From Candidatus Methanophagales archaeon (GTDB lineage: Archaea > Halobacteriota > Syntropharchaeia > Alkanophagales > Methanospirareceae): a stretch of DNA of 51,216 nt. The stretch is taken from the NCBI GenBank assembly GCA_025435355.1, contig JANJFQ010000003.1, positions 1 to 51,216 on the forward strand, given 5' to 3'. Position numbers and translations under genes: made by a program. Under the pieces are notes generated by a model. That model ran no database searches and had not been told where the DNA came from. It saw nothing but the letters and a program-made list of their open reading frames with translations. Below are positions 1 to 8,898 of the stretch, piece by piece (position 1 is the first letter of the stretch; every line of letters starts with the position of its first letter).

Positions 1-2
1 CT

Positions 3-1583
3 TTTGCAATCCAAGATAAACATGTAAAAAATGTGCATATTGGCTTACTGGAAAATGTCCCAGAACCACTGACTAATGATTTTGTGTTAAAACACAAAGC
101 ACAGATAGATGCAGGAGTGGAGAAACTAAAATGGTTCAACTCCAAACTATCTTCTTCTGGAAAAAAACCAGTGATGTTCGTAGTTGCAGATTATAACAAA
201 CACGCAGATGATGTAGGAAAATACCTTAAAAAGTATTTTCCAAACAGGGTGCTCGTTATCCATACTGATACAAAAGGAAATATAACAAAGAAGCATTTGC
301 CATATCTGAGAGAAGCAGCAAGGAATATTGATACAAACCAATACGAAGCGATAGTCAGTGTTATGATGCTCAAAGAGGGCTGGGATGTCAAGAATGTAGT
401 AGTTATAGTTCCACTTAGACCAGCAAAAGCACCTACTTTACCAGAACAAATTTTAGGAAGAGGTCTAAGAAGAATGGAACCATTTAATGAGGGTTGGCAA
501 GAAACTTTAGTTGTCGTGGACCATCCAAGATTTAGAGAATTATGGGATGCTGAAATTAGAAAAGGAGAATTGTATGCAAAAATCGAATCTGTTAAAGTCA
601 AGCCCAAAATACATAGCATTCGCGTGGACGGAAGCAAACTCGGATACGATTTTGAAATCCCAATGGTTGAAGGAGGGATAACGTCAAGAGTGCCAGAAAT
701 ATCTAAGCTTGATGTTGAGACATTGCCTTCTGGTGCCTTCAAAATATCAGAAATTGAGCCACCGAAGGTAATGTGGAGAGAAAAAGACCTTTTAACAAAA
801 CGGATTGTGGAAGAGAAAGAATTAGCATTTAGTTATGTTGATACCATCGAAGAATATTTATCCTATATAACAAAAGCCATCATAGCAAAATCCAAAACAC
901 CCTCTTATTTCTTTCCTGAACTTGTTCCAAAAGTTGAAGAGTATATCATCAAATTTTTATTTGAGGATGCTTTTGACATAAACAATAGAGAAGAAATTAA
1001 GAAATTGAATTTGCCACAGATAAGAAGAACAATTGTGGAATCATTTAATAAAGAAATACTCAAGCTTTCCACGAAAGAGGAAGAAACCTATGTTATAAGC
1101 CAGTATAAATTAAGCAACACGCCAGTTCTCCATACCTCAAAAAGTGAAAATATGCTGTATGAACCAAATAAGTGCATTTTCAATATCCTACCAGCAGATA
1201 GCTATCTTGAAATTGAGTTTATGAGATATTTAGATTCACAACCTGAAGTTTTGGCATTTACAAAAGTTTTAAGATATTGGATTCCCCTGCGCATAAGATA
1301 TTACGACCATTATGGATACTTACGGTACTATATCCCCGATTTTGTTGTTAAAACCGAAAATTGTTTTTATTTAATAGAAACCAAAAGGGAAGAGGACATA
1401 AATGTTAGATATAAGGACAAAGCTGCTACGGAATGGTGTAAATCCACTACAAAAGGAACAGGATTTACATGGATTTATATTAAAATAATGGCAGAAGATT
1501 TTAAAGAATATTCCACTCTTAAAATATCTCAACTTATTACAAATGTTGGCTACAGCCAATTTGCATTGGATAAAATTCATTAA
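3..1583 (+). CDS. Type III restriction enzyme Res subunit (C-terminal part, cut by window edge)
   Basis: The reading frame is open from the first bases, so the N-terminal helicase half lies outside the window and the ATG at 33 is probably internal. The visible part has a helicase C-terminal domain: FVVADYNKHADDVGKYL, then the EGWDVKNV segment, then the arginine motif QILGRGLRRM at about residues 140-150. After a long middle region, a C-terminal segment YIPDFVVKTENCFYLIETKRE fits a PD-(D/E)xK-type nuclease core (D...ExK). Together these match the DEAD/DEAH-type Res (translocase/nuclease) subunit of type III restriction-modification systems or a related stand-alone enzyme. No Mod methyltransferase is visible; it would be upstream if present. 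The family assignment is fairly secure; the substrate is unknown. Confidence 0.8.
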   Translation, partial: FAIQDKHVKNVHIGLLENVPEPLTNDFVLKHKAQIDAGVEKLKWFNSKLSSSGKKPVMFVVADYNKHADDVGKYLKKYFPNRVLVIHTDTKGNITKKHLPYLREAARNIDTNQYEAIVSVMMLKEGWDVKNVVVIVPLRPAKAPTLPEQILGRGLRRMEPFNEGWQETLVVVDHPRFRELWDAEIRKGELYAKIESVKVKPKIHSIRVDGSKLGYDFEIPMVEGGITSRVPEISKLDVETLPSGAFKISEIEPPKVMWREKDLLTKRIVEEKELAFSYVDTIEEYLSYITKAIIAKSKTPSYFFPELVPKVEEYIIKFLFEDAFDINNREEIKKLNLPQIRRTIVESFNKEILKLSTKEEETYVISQYKLSNTPVLHTSKSENMLYEPNKCIFNILPADSYLEIEFMRYLDSQPEVLAFTKVLRYWIPLRIRYYDHYGYLRYYIPDFVVKTENCFYLIETKREEDINVRYKDKAATEWCKSTTKGTGFTWIYIKIMAEDFKEYSTLKISQLITNVGYSQFALDKIH

Positions 1584-1607
1584 TTTAATAAAATCTCGTG
1601 GTTTAAA

Positions 1608-2921
1608 TTACAAACATCCCACCAACCCCTCATATATCCTCTCCAAAATTTCCTTATCCGAAAGATACTCAGAATCCACAATTTTATCAAGCTTCAAAGG
1701 AAGACCATCCATCCTGTATGCGATCGCGTCCGTTTCGACACCCGTAATTGCAGTAGGAAACACAACAGAGGCGAACTGCGTAGTTGGGCTTTCAAAAGGG
1801 TCTATCACAATTAAAGGCATGTCGCGCAATTTCCGCGCTTTATCGCAAGGAAACGAAGAATAAGGGTCTGCACCTACGATTAACGCTGTATCCACCGCGC
1901 CTCGCTCTATCACGTCCAGAACCGTTGTCTTACCCGGCTCGAAGATTCTGTCACGGGAAAAATCCACGCCATAAGGATACCCTGTCTCACGTAACAAAAG
2001 TTGCACCGCACCGACTACGTTAAAATGCCCCTTCATTGGAAACAGCACGAATTTCACGCCCTCTTTGTTAAGCGCATCAACCAGCGATAAAACAGCTTCG
2101 ACTTTTTTCGATGCGTTTTCACTTGAAAAAACACCAAGACCAACGAAAATAACACCGTAAAACGCGTTCTTCAACCGGTCCGTTAATTTTACTATGGTAT
2201 CAAAGTCTATTTCGCCATTTACAAGTTCTCTTAACCCGTTCGTCTCTCCTTTTACCAATTGCTTCATAATCTCCGCTATATTAGCATCTTCACCAGCGTT
2301 CACACGCAAGAACCACCTTGATATTTTCTTCAATTCGATGTCAACCACATCAATAGTAATTATTTCCCTATCCAGCACCCCTCTCATTGCATATCTTCCA
2401 ATTGGATATACTGCGAACCTGGAAAGGTGTCTGGGATGCGACACAATGGGATTAGAGCCCCAGTAAATGACAACGTTGGCGTTATCGCGTATCTCATCCA
2501 GCAGAGCATAGTAAAACGGTTTTTTACCTTTTATCAACTCCGAATACAGAAGATTATGGCAAATTGATTCCGTGATGTCATATACTCCCTTCTTGTGCTT
2601 TGCTATCTCCAACGCTACACGCTGAGCGTTGTAGCCGCTATTGCTCAGCCCATAGACAAGCAGCTTCTTCGCATTTCTTAGTATATCCACCGCTTCTCCT
2701 ATTGCATCTTCGTAATCCGTTTCTTTACCATCTACCCTTGGCTTTTTTAGCCTACCCTCATTTTGTGGCGAAAGAAATTTTTCCACACCGAACTTGCATG
2801 CGTTTCTTATACCCTTTATTTTGTTTTCCGCTACGTCTACCGAAATGACCACGTCATCACATAGACATGCGCAGAAGGGACATACCGCTGCTTCTAATAT
2901 CTTCTCGTTCTCTTCTTCCAT
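1608..2921 (-). CDS. fwdB: Formylmethanofuran dehydrogenase subunit B
   Basis: This is the molybdopterin/tungstopterin-bearing catalytic subunit that interconverts CO2 plus methanofuran with formylmethanofuran, the first step of methanogenesis or the last step of its reversal. The 437 residues match the family length. The N-terminus has the iron-sulfur motif CPFCACLCDD, and ITESICHN at about residue 120 carries the cysteine expected to ligate Mo or W, so this is a Cys and not a selenocysteine form. It is the last gene of a run with an MFS transporter (10 nt upstream) and a DUF169 protein. No other fwd subunits are in the window, so this copy is either stand-alone or partners subunits encoded elsewhere. 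Confidence 0.9.
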   Translation of the reverse strand: MEEENEKILEAAVCPFCACLCDDVVISVDVAENKIKGIRNACKFGVEKFLSPQNEGRLKKPRVDGKETDYEDAIGEAVDILRNAKKLLVYGLSNSGYNAQRVALEIAKHKKGVYDITESICHNLLYSELIKGKKPFYYALLDEIRDNANVVIYWGSNPIVSHPRHLSRFAVYPIGRYAMRGVLDREIITIDVVDIELKKISRWFLRVNAGEDANIAEIMKQLVKGETNGLRELVNGEIDFDTIVKLTDRLKNAFYGVIFVGLGVFSSENASKKVEAVLSLVDALNKEGVKFVLFPMKGHFNVVGAVQLLLRETGYPYGVDFSRDRIFEPGKTTVLDVIERGAVDTALIVGADPYSSFPCDKARKLRDMPLIVIDPFESPTTQFASVVFPTAITGVETDAIAYRMDGLPLKLDKIVDSEYLSDKEILERIYEGLVGCL

Positions 2922-2931
2922 TTCTATAAGA

Positions 2932-4101
2932 TCATTCCTTTGTCACATCTTCTAACCGGTATCTCAAAAACGTTGAAATTAAAATATTCGTCAACACGAG
3001 ACATATACATAAAAGAATGATCCCATTTAGACCATACACTAAATAAACTGGTAAGGTCGCCACAGGCGCTAAGCCGTAGCCCGAAAACCGGAAGCTATTA
3101 TATATGGACGAAGCCGCTCCTCTTGATTCCGGCACGCACTCCACGACCATCGTGTTAAGCGAGGTAAATACCGTTGCGCCTCCTATACCCATGATCATGA
3201 CCGGAATGAAAAAAGTCATATATGTATTTACGTGCATAAATATCAAAAATGCGGTGAGCAGGATAATCAATCCAATAAGCAACGTCTTCTTTCTACCGAT
3301 AGAATCTGTAAAATAACCAGCAATCGGCGCTGTCGGAATACCAAAGAATCCTCCTGTGGCTAATAAAATACCTATCTTAGCCTCGCTCACGGATATCGTC
3401 AGTGTATCCGCTAAGAACATCATCGTTGCGATAACTCCAAAGAATACGAGAAATCCAATCATGCAAAGTAGTAAAAAATCTTTATTTTTGAATACTCCGC
3501 CCATCTTCCTTAATACATTCTTTAATTCGCCGTCACCCTTTGAAGTATCGAAATAAAAGAAGTAAATAGGGCTGAGCAGCCCCGATAAGAGGAATAACAG
3601 CAGGAATACAAGTCTCCAATCAATTATTGCAAGAAATCCCGCAACTAACGGACCAAATGCGATTCCCGCTTGTGTTGATGCGCCATACCCACCCATTACC
3701 CTACCACGTTCTTTGTATGGGAAGACATCGCCGAGGGTCGCCATGATGATAGGGGCTATGAATGCACTTCCAAGCCCCTGTAATGCCCTTGCACCCAGAA
3801 AAAGTCCGATACTATTCGATGATGCGCATAATAGCGATGCGAGTGAAAACGTAAATAGTCCAAAAAGAATGGTTCTCTTTCTACCATAAATATCTGAAAG
3901 CGCACCTGAAAAGAGCTGAAAGAATGCAAATGGAATTATGTAAATCGCAATAGATGCCGCTATAAACGAAATATCGGCATTGAAAAATTCTTTAAGCGGT
4001 GTAATCAACGGAAGTACCGTATTTCCTCCAAAAGGTCCAAGAAATACTGAAAAATATAATAAAATGAGAAGATGCTTTTTTGATAGTTCGTTCTTTTTCA
4101 T
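2932..4101 (-). CDS. MFS transporter, drug/H+ antiporter-like (12 TM)
   Basis: The 389-residue protein is strongly hydrophobic, with about twelve membrane segments. The MFS signature loop appears between TM2 and TM3 (GALSDIYGRKRT) and again between TM8 and TM9 (FTDSIGRKKT). The overall form resembles the DHA1 (Bcr/CflA or multidrug efflux) group. It lies 13 nt downstream of the DUF169 gene and 10 nt upstream of fwdB, all in one direction, so the three are probably co-transcribed. The substrate cannot be read from sequence. Its place next to fwdB could suggest a pathway-related solute, but that is speculation. Confidence 0.82.
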   Translation of the reverse strand: MKKNELSKKHLLILLYFSVFLGPFGGNTVLPLITPLKEFFNADISFIAASIAIYIIPFAFFQLFSGALSDIYGRKRTILFGLFTFSLASLLCASSNSIGLFLGARALQGLGSAFIAPIIMATLGDVFPYKERGRVMGGYGASTQAGIAFGPLVAGFLAIIDWRLVFLLLFLLSGLLSPIYFFYFDTSKGDGELKNVLRKMGGVFKNKDFLLLCMIGFLVFFGVIATMMFLADTLTISVSEAKIGILLATGGFFGIPTAPIAGYFTDSIGRKKTLLIGLIILLTAFLIFMHVNTYMTFFIPVMIMGIGGATVFTSLNTMVVECVPESRGAASSIYNSFRFSGYGLAPVATLPVYLVYGLNGIILLCICLVLTNILISTFLRYRLEDVTKE

Positions 4102-4114
4102 AAAATAGTCTTAT

Positions 4115-4840
4115 CTATCTTCTTGACTTCATCTTCTCGGTCATTCGTTCAAATTTCTCAGATGGTTTTGCCCTGCCTGCGGTGCTTAGATCGACCGCTT
4201 CTGCAATACCCCTTATCCTCTCCCACGGAATTGATGCGACCATAAACCCCGGGTTCCACCTCTCCAGCCTCCTTGCACTTATGTCACCAACCGAGAGGTT
4301 GAAGTTCCCTGATACAAGTGGGTAGGTTATCATGCTCCAGCAGAGAGCTCCTCTCATCTCGATAGATGGCGTTTTTCCATCCCAGAACTGATTTAAGGTG
4401 ATGAGCCTTGATGCCTGCTCGGCGTTTACAAGCATGAGGATGAGGTCCGGCGGAAAAAGGCCGGTTCTTACTGGATAAAGGAACACCTTCTTTGAAAGAC
4501 CAACGGGTGGCTTTGCAATCCTTTCAACCTCTACGCTTGACCTTATCGCGGTTTTAACGTCAAACCATAGCTTCTCGCCCTCAACCAGCATTTTCCATGA
4601 TATTTCTCGCCTCTGGATAAGACCAAGATGGGTCCTCCCCCCGGGACAGGCACATCTATCCTCTGAAAGCAATATGACTTTCCCCTCGGATGCTTCCAGT
4701 ATCGCTCCACACACGGTATAACTCCCTATTTCGGTCTCAACCTCAGGGTCTTCATCTGTGTACTTTACCCCGATTGGCTCTTTTTCTATACTTAAAGCCT
4801 CCACAATAATTTTAACGTTCTCGATATATTCTTCCTCCAT
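4115..4840 (-). CDS. DUF169 family protein
   Basis: The 241-residue soluble protein starts MEEEYIENVKIIVEAL and has the features of the DUF169 family: an early EKEPIGVKY segment, a VCGAILEAS stretch, and a cysteine/glycine-rich CACPGGRTHLGL turn near residue 85. DUF169 proteins are common in anaerobic archaea and bacteria; their biochemical role is not established. It is the promoter-proximal gene of the DUF169-MFS-fwdB run. The conserved cysteines may bind a metal or cofactor, but this is inference. Confidence 0.75.
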   Translation of the reverse strand: MEEEYIENVKIIVEALSIEKEPIGVKYTDEDPEVETEIGSYTVCGAILEASEGKVILLSEDRCACPGGRTHLGLIQRREISWKMLVEGEKLWFDVKTAIRSSVEVERIAKPPVGLSKKVFLYPVRTGLFPPDLILMLVNAEQASRLITLNQFWDGKTPSIEMRGALCWSMITYPLVSGNFNLSVGDISARRLERWNPGFMVASIPWERIRGIAEAVDLSTAGRAKPSEKFERMTEKMKSRR

Positions 4841-4971
4841 CTATACCATCTCCTTTAACAGATAACACATTCTTAAAAGTGATAAAACAATATAAAAAAA
4901 CAGTGACCGCTCAATATTCGGTGGACTTATAAACCTCAAACCCCAAATAACAAGATTCTCACTAAAAGTCC

Positions 4972-5521
4972 TCAAAATCAAATACAATTTTTGAGCCATC
5001 TTTTCTGAGTGACTCTTTTCCTTCAATCTTTTTTGCAATCATGCCAAAAAACTCTTTTCGGTTCTCATTGTTCCAGTCAACGTATTTGCTTTTCTCTTTC
5101 AGCTCATTCAGGACGTCTTTTGCTTCCTTTAACTTCAGGCTCCGGTATTTGCATTCAAAAAACCCGATTGCTTTTCTTTCTTCATTCAGAACAACAATAT
5201 CAATCTCATACTGATTCTTTCCCTTTTCATGTTTCGGGATTGTACCCCACTGACTACCGATTTTCTGGAATTGACAGGGTAAAATGTCCCTTTTCTCAAT
5301 TAAAAATTCTCGGCAGACCTTTTCAAAGACGAATCCGAGATAGCGGTTGTATTTTCTTCTGTTGCAAGATAATAGACAAATTCCTTCCCTTTTACACTGG
5401 CAAGTGAAAGTGTTGTCTTTCCAATTCTTCTTCTCCCGTAAATCACGTAGAAATCCAAACCAGGACCGTCTAATTTCTCTTTAATTGCCTTTAGCTCTTT
5501 TCTCCTATTTATGAATTTCAT
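4972..5521 (-). pseudogene. Decayed archaeal AAA ATPase (DUF234-type), internal deletion
   Basis: The N-terminal piece MKFINRRKELKAIKEKL...YVIYGRRRIGKTTL carries the Walker A motif of the archaeal ATPase family. About 45 residues later the frame shifts and continues directly into the C-terminal part of the same family: RYLGFVFEKVCREFLI, then NQYEIDIVVLNEERKAIGFFECKYRS, ending at VFDFEDF. Roughly 200-300 residues of the normal ATPase (Walker B and sensor regions) are missing, and the two pieces are in different frames. The gene is therefore inactive. The ORF track shows only the 73-codon N-terminal part. Confidence 0.8.
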
Positions 5522-5576
5522 AGCTCATGACCTCTTTTAAAATTTTAAACTAATATAAGTTATGTTATACTAATTT

Positions 5577-5589
5577 GGATTATATAAAG
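5577..5589 (-). promoter_or_regulatory. TATA-box promoter of the decayed ATPase gene
   Basis: On the minus strand the sequence reads CTTTATATAATCC, a good archaeal TATA box, about 55 nt upstream of the ATPase start. A GAGGT ribosome binding site precedes the ATG. The promoter appears intact although the gene it served is broken. Confidence 0.5.
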
Positions 5590-5658
5590 TTTTGCAATCA
5601 CGAACAAATCGTAATTGCTCAAAATCTCGTGGAATCTCGTAGTTTTCAGCAAGCAGGG

Positions 5659-6534
5659 TCATCTCATCCGCAGTACACGCAAATCCAAAACCACATGATA
5701 TTTCCGTGGTGCAACGGAACGCACAACCCTCGTCTCTTCTACTTCTATTCTTAATGAGTTTCCGAAAGCCGAAGAGAGATTAGCTCTTGCCCTTTCTAAG
5801 GGCACGTTAAATAAATCATCACCTTTTCTTCCCGTAGAAACGTCATAATAATGAATCACGCCTCTTGCACCTTCTTTGTTCAATTTCAATGCCCTCACGG
5901 CTAATGGCAGGAAAGAATACGCCTGTTCCGGCAGCGGCATGAGCACACGATCTGCAACACCTTCTAACTTCTCCAATTCTTCTCTTGCATCTCCGAGAAC
6001 CGGTATAACCGTTCCTTCCACCTTGTTCAACGTCACATTCTCCTTCATGTATTCAAACGCATAAGGATTCACGTCAATGGAATAAATCCGCGTTTGCGGT
6101 TGCATCTTCGCTATCACAATAGAGAAGCAGCCTACACCTGAAAACGTGTTTATTATTGTCTCGCCGGGTAAAACCTTTTTGGCAACCCGCATCCTCTCGT
6201 AGGAGAGCCGTGGAGAGAAGAAAACGTGCTTGAGGTCTACTTTGAAAATGTATCCGCACTCTTTATGCGTAGTTTCCAGGTTCTCATCTCCCCATATCAC
6301 TTCCAAATCTCTTGTTCGGTATAGCTCGTCTGTATGTGTGTAAAGAGGAACAGCGACGATGGTTCTCACTCGTGGATAAATCCTACGAAGTGCTTCTGCA
6401 ATGATCTCACATTTTGATTCTAATTCCGGATGAATCTTTAGGATGATAATATCACCGACGACGTCGTAAGATTTTATCAGCTTTTTCAGCTCGTCTTCGT
6501 CCAATGCATCCCTCAAAGCTTCTTTTAGCGTCAT
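5659..6534 (-). CDS. trm5: tRNA (guanine37-N1)-methyltransferase Trm5 family
   Basis: The 291-residue protein is a SAM-dependent class I methyltransferase of the Trm5/Taw2 family, which makes m1G37 in tRNA. It has a short N-terminal domain (YDVVGDIIILKI...VWGDENLETTHKECGYIFKVDLKHVFFSPRL), then the SAM site TIINTFSGVGCFSIVIAK at about residue 148, the acidic ribose-binding IDVNPYAFEYMKENVTLN, and VADRVLMPLPEQA in place of the N-P-P-Y-type motif. The size and N-terminus best fit the Trm5b group. A Taw2-like wyosine role cannot be excluded. It is 65 nt downstream of the DUF61 gene. Confidence 0.85.
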   Translation of the reverse strand: MTLKEALRDALDEDELKKLIKSYDVVGDIIILKIHPELESKCEIIAEALRRIYPRVRTIVAVPLYTHTDELYRTRDLEVIWGDENLETTHKECGYIFKVDLKHVFFSPRLSYERMRVAKKVLPGETIINTFSGVGCFSIVIAKMQPQTRIYSIDVNPYAFEYMKENVTLNKVEGTVIPVLGDAREELEKLEGVADRVLMPLPEQAYSFLPLAVRALKLNKEGARGVIHYYDVSTGRKGDDLFNVPLERARANLSSAFGNSLRIEVEETRVVRSVAPRKYHVVLDLRVLRMR

Positions 6535-6566
6535 TTAGCCAAACGCCAACTTCTGTTTTCTCTTGC

Positions 6567-6593
6567 ATCCCGTATCCTGCATCCTGCATCTTC
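6567..6593. repeat. Short tandem repeat, GTATCCTGCATCCTGCATC
   Basis: In the gap between trm5 and the DUF61 gene, imperfect copies of an approximately 8 bp unit (GCATCCCGTATCCTGCATCCTGCATC) stand in a row. No gene or hairpin is seen in it. It looks like an intergenic simple repeat. Confidence 0.5.
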
Positions 6594-6599
6594 ACCCAA

Positions 6600-7037
6600 C
6601 TATACAGATGTAAAGAAAGCATATTGAGTAGCGGTTTGCAACTCTCTTCTCAATTTCCTCACGTCTTCTCGATGAATAAAAATTTCGTCTCTGCCCTCTT
6701 CTCCTTCTTTTCCTCTCTCGTTTTCTTTACCCAATATCCTCTTTACTATCTCACACTCTAACTTTCCTTGCACCCTTGCTATTCCTCTACCATAATCAGA
6801 CGACAGTTCTATGTATATAGGTAGTCTTAATTTTCCATAATCCTCTTTTGAAATCAGGTTCGCTATTTTACGCAGTTCTGCTCTCTTTATTCGATAAACC
6901 GTGCTGTTTCTCCCACGCACGGCAGGCTTATCTTCAGTTAGCAACGTCAAAAGCGTCTTCCGTTCTACTGGCAAATGCGTATTCAGTGTTTGAACCACCT
7001 TTGCTATCACTTTATCATCAACCTTACCGCCTATCAT
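6600..7037 (-). CDS. UPF0216/DUF61 family protein
   Basis: The 145-residue protein has the conserved archaeal DUF61 pattern: LNTHLPVERKTLLTLL near the N-terminus, the basic RNSTVYRIKRAELRKIANLI, and LRLPIYIELSSDYGRGIARVQGKLE. The family is widespread in archaea and its function is not known. The gene stands between rlmE and trm5, which fits a link to RNA metabolism, but that is only neighbourhood evidence. The final 25 or so residues are charged and less conserved. Confidence 0.8.
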   Translation of the reverse strand: MIGGKVDDKVIAKVVQTLNTHLPVERKTLLTLLTEDKPAVRGRNSTVYRIKRAELRKIANLISKEDYGKLRLPIYIELSSDYGRGIARVQGKLECEIVKRILGKENERGKEGEEGRDEIFIHREDVRKLRRELQTATQYAFFTSV

Positions 7038-7073
7038 ATCCTTGTCTGTATCTGTATAACTCCTTTTTTTACC

Positions 7074-7703
7074 TTAGCTATACAAATACCATTTTCCTAT
7101 TACGTAAACCTCTGCACTCCGTTTCCTCGACGCTTCAGGCGAATACGCCCTCGAATACCGGAACTTCTCCCTCACAGCCCTATAAAACTTATCGTAATAA
7201 GCTCCTTGAAATATTTTCGCAACGAAATTACCACTGCGTATTAAAAGCGCGGAAGCAATGCTTAACGCAGATTCGCTCAGTTCAAAAGAGCGAAAATGGT
7301 CATAACTCCTGTTTCCACTCAACTTTGGCGACGCATCCGAAATCACAATGTCCACTAAATCTCTTCCTTTCAATAAATCTTTGATAGCCGTTACAGTCTC
7401 CTCTTCTTTCGTTATGTCACTTTTTATTATCTCTACGCCCTCTATTTTTTCTATATGCTGCAAATCCACGCTTATGACCACTCCACTCTCGCCGACTAAC
7501 CCTTTTGCAACCTGTGACCAGCCTCCAGGGGCAGCACCCAGATCCACGACAACGTCACCCTCTTTTATCACCTCGAACTTATTGGCTATTTGCAACAGTT
7601 TAAATGCGGAACGAGACCTGTAACCCCACTCTTTTGCTCTTTTGTAAAACCTGTCGCTCTTCAAGTCTGTTCTTTTTACCATGCTCCTGCTTTCTTTTTC
7701 CAA
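7074..7703 (-). CDS. rlmE: 23S rRNA ribose 2'-O-methyltransferase RlmE/FtsJ family
   Basis: This is an RrmJ-type SAM methyltransferase that modifies rRNA ribose. Seen features are the N-terminal YKRAKEWGYRSRSAFKLLQI (catalytic Lys region), the SAM motif VVDLGAAPGGWSQVAK, the acidic IVISDASPKLSG, and the second catalytic lysine in FVAKIFQGAYYDKF. The C-terminus SRAYSPEASRKRSAEVYVIGKW is typical. The start is uncertain: TTG at 7703 (MEKESRSM...) or ATG at 7682. A decayed copy of this gene lies at about 42.45-42.65 kb. Confidence 0.9.
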   Translation of the reverse strand: MEKESRSMVKRTDLKSDRFYKRAKEWGYRSRSAFKLLQIANKFEVIKEGDVVVDLGAAPGGWSQVAKGLVGESGVVISVDLQHIEKIEGVEIIKSDITKEEETVTAIKDLLKGRDLVDIVISDASPKLSGNRSYDHFRSFELSESALSIASALLIRSGNFVAKIFQGAYYDKFYRAVREKFRYSRAYSPEASRKRSAEVYVIGKWYLYS

Positions 7704-7720
7704 TCCCTGCTACGCATATT

Positions 7721-7894
7721 TCAGTATTTCCTCTTTACTTTTATCTCTATCTCCGCCCAGTCCTCCTTCACGCCCTTTAACGCAGAAACCGCACCGACAA
7801 TCGCCTTTCCCATCACATTTTGCACGAATTCGTTTGCTCCTATCTCTTCCTTATCCACAAATATCTCCACTTCTACTTTTTCTTTTTCTTCCAT
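7721..7894 (-). CDS. Small conserved-looking archaeal protein (57 aa)
   Basis: This short gene is not in the ORF track. It reads MEEKEKVEVEIFVDKEEIGANEF, then VQNVMGKAIVGAVSALKGV, and ends IEIKVKRKY. An AGGAGTGA ribosome binding site lies 6 nt before the ATG, and the gene fills the space between moaA and rlmE in the same direction. The pattern (a strand, the NEFVQ helix and a closing IEIKV strand) resembles small archaeal proteins of unknown function that occur next to RNA genes. I cannot name the family. Confidence 0.6.
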   Translation of the reverse strand: MEEKEKVEVEIFVDKEEIGANEFVQNVMGKAIVGAVSALKGVKEDWAEIEIKVKRKY

Positions 7895-7911
7895 CTTTAC
7901 TCACTCCTAAT

Positions 7912-8865
7912 TCAATCTTTTTTACCAAAAAATGGCTCTCTATACTTCATCGCCAACCTCAATTTGTTTATTATGTGCTTCTCGTCCACGGTCTCTACGG
8001 GAACGAGATTATCATTCCTCAGCAAACAGGACTTTATCTTCCCATCAGACGTTATTCTTAACCGAGAGCAATTCGCACAGAACGCGGTGTTATCCATCGG
8101 ATGAACAACTTCTACTTCTACACCATCCACAAAATATTTTCTCCTGCGCTGCAGCCGCCTCGTTTTTATAGCCGACGCTTTCGATTTGAGTTCCGCTTCG
8201 ATCCCATAGAAGTCTGCTTTATAATTTAACATGGAAGGATTAAAAGAAGGAATCAATTCTATTAGCTGCAGGATTGCCACTTCTCCACCACCTCTATTAT
8301 TGCACTCACGCACAAAACCTACCATGCTAATTATCTCATCCTCGTTTATTCCTTTCAGGAGAACCGTGTTCAGCTTGAGTGACGTAAGACCTGCATCAAT
8401 CGCACTGTATATACCATCAATCACTTTTGGAAGGTTGTTTCTCGAAGAAGTGATGAAATCGTATCTTTCCTCTTTAAGCGAATCCAGGCTGACGTTCACC
8501 CTGTCCAAGCCCGCATCTGCAAGTTCAGCCGCATATTTACTCAATAATACGCCATTTGTTGTTGCCGATATGTCGTCTTCAAAATCTCGCATGCCTTGCA
8601 CTATGTCCACGAGGTCATCTCGCATCAACGGCTCGCCACCCGAGAATTTTATTCGCCTTATGTCAAAATACGCGGATGCAACTCTTGCTATCTCTATTAC
8701 AAGCTCGGCACTTATTTCTCCACTTTCCCCTCTTCTTCCTTCTCCTTCATTATGACAATAAATGCAATTCAAGTTACACCGATTCGTGAGTGAAAACCTC
8801 AAACTCCTTATCTCTCTACCGTAATCGTCTATTAATCTCTCTTTTTCTCCTTTTTCTCTTTTCAT
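7912..8865 (-). CDS. moaA: GTP 3',8-cyclase MoaA (molybdopterin biosynthesis)
   Basis: This radical SAM enzyme starts molybdopterin or tungstopterin synthesis from GTP. The 317 residues include the N-terminal cluster motif NRCNLNCIYCHNEG (CxxxCxxC), the SAM-binding KFSGGEPL, and the C-terminal second cluster with CANCSRLRITSDGKIKSCLL. Both clusters expected of MoaA, and not of generic radical SAM proteins, are present. The cofactor it makes would serve FwdB, which is encoded nearby. It stands in a run with the 57-residue protein and rlmE. Confidence 0.92.
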   Translation of the reverse strand: MKREKGEKERLIDDYGREIRSLRFSLTNRCNLNCIYCHNEGEGRRGESGEISAELVIEIARVASAYFDIRRIKFSGGEPLMRDDLVDIVQGMRDFEDDISATTNGVLLSKYAAELADAGLDRVNVSLDSLKEERYDFITSSRNNLPKVIDGIYSAIDAGLTSLKLNTVLLKGINEDEIISMVGFVRECNNRGGGEVAILQLIELIPSFNPSMLNYKADFYGIEAELKSKASAIKTRRLQRRRKYFVDGVEVEVVHPMDNTAFCANCSRLRITSDGKIKSCLLRNDNLVPVETVDEKHIINKLRLAMKYREPFFGKKD

Positions 8866-8898
8866 AATCCTATTTCGATTCCACCCTCTATCATCTTG

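Noticed and set aside
4841-5038. 65-codon minus-strand ORF upstream of the DUF169 gene
   Set aside because: It overlaps the C-terminal piece of the decayed ATPase in another frame and has no family pattern or ribosome binding site.
7348-8104. Several long plus-strand ORFs over rlmE and moaA
   Set aside because: They are antisense shadows of well-supported genes, with Leu/Ser/Pro-rich low-complexity translations.
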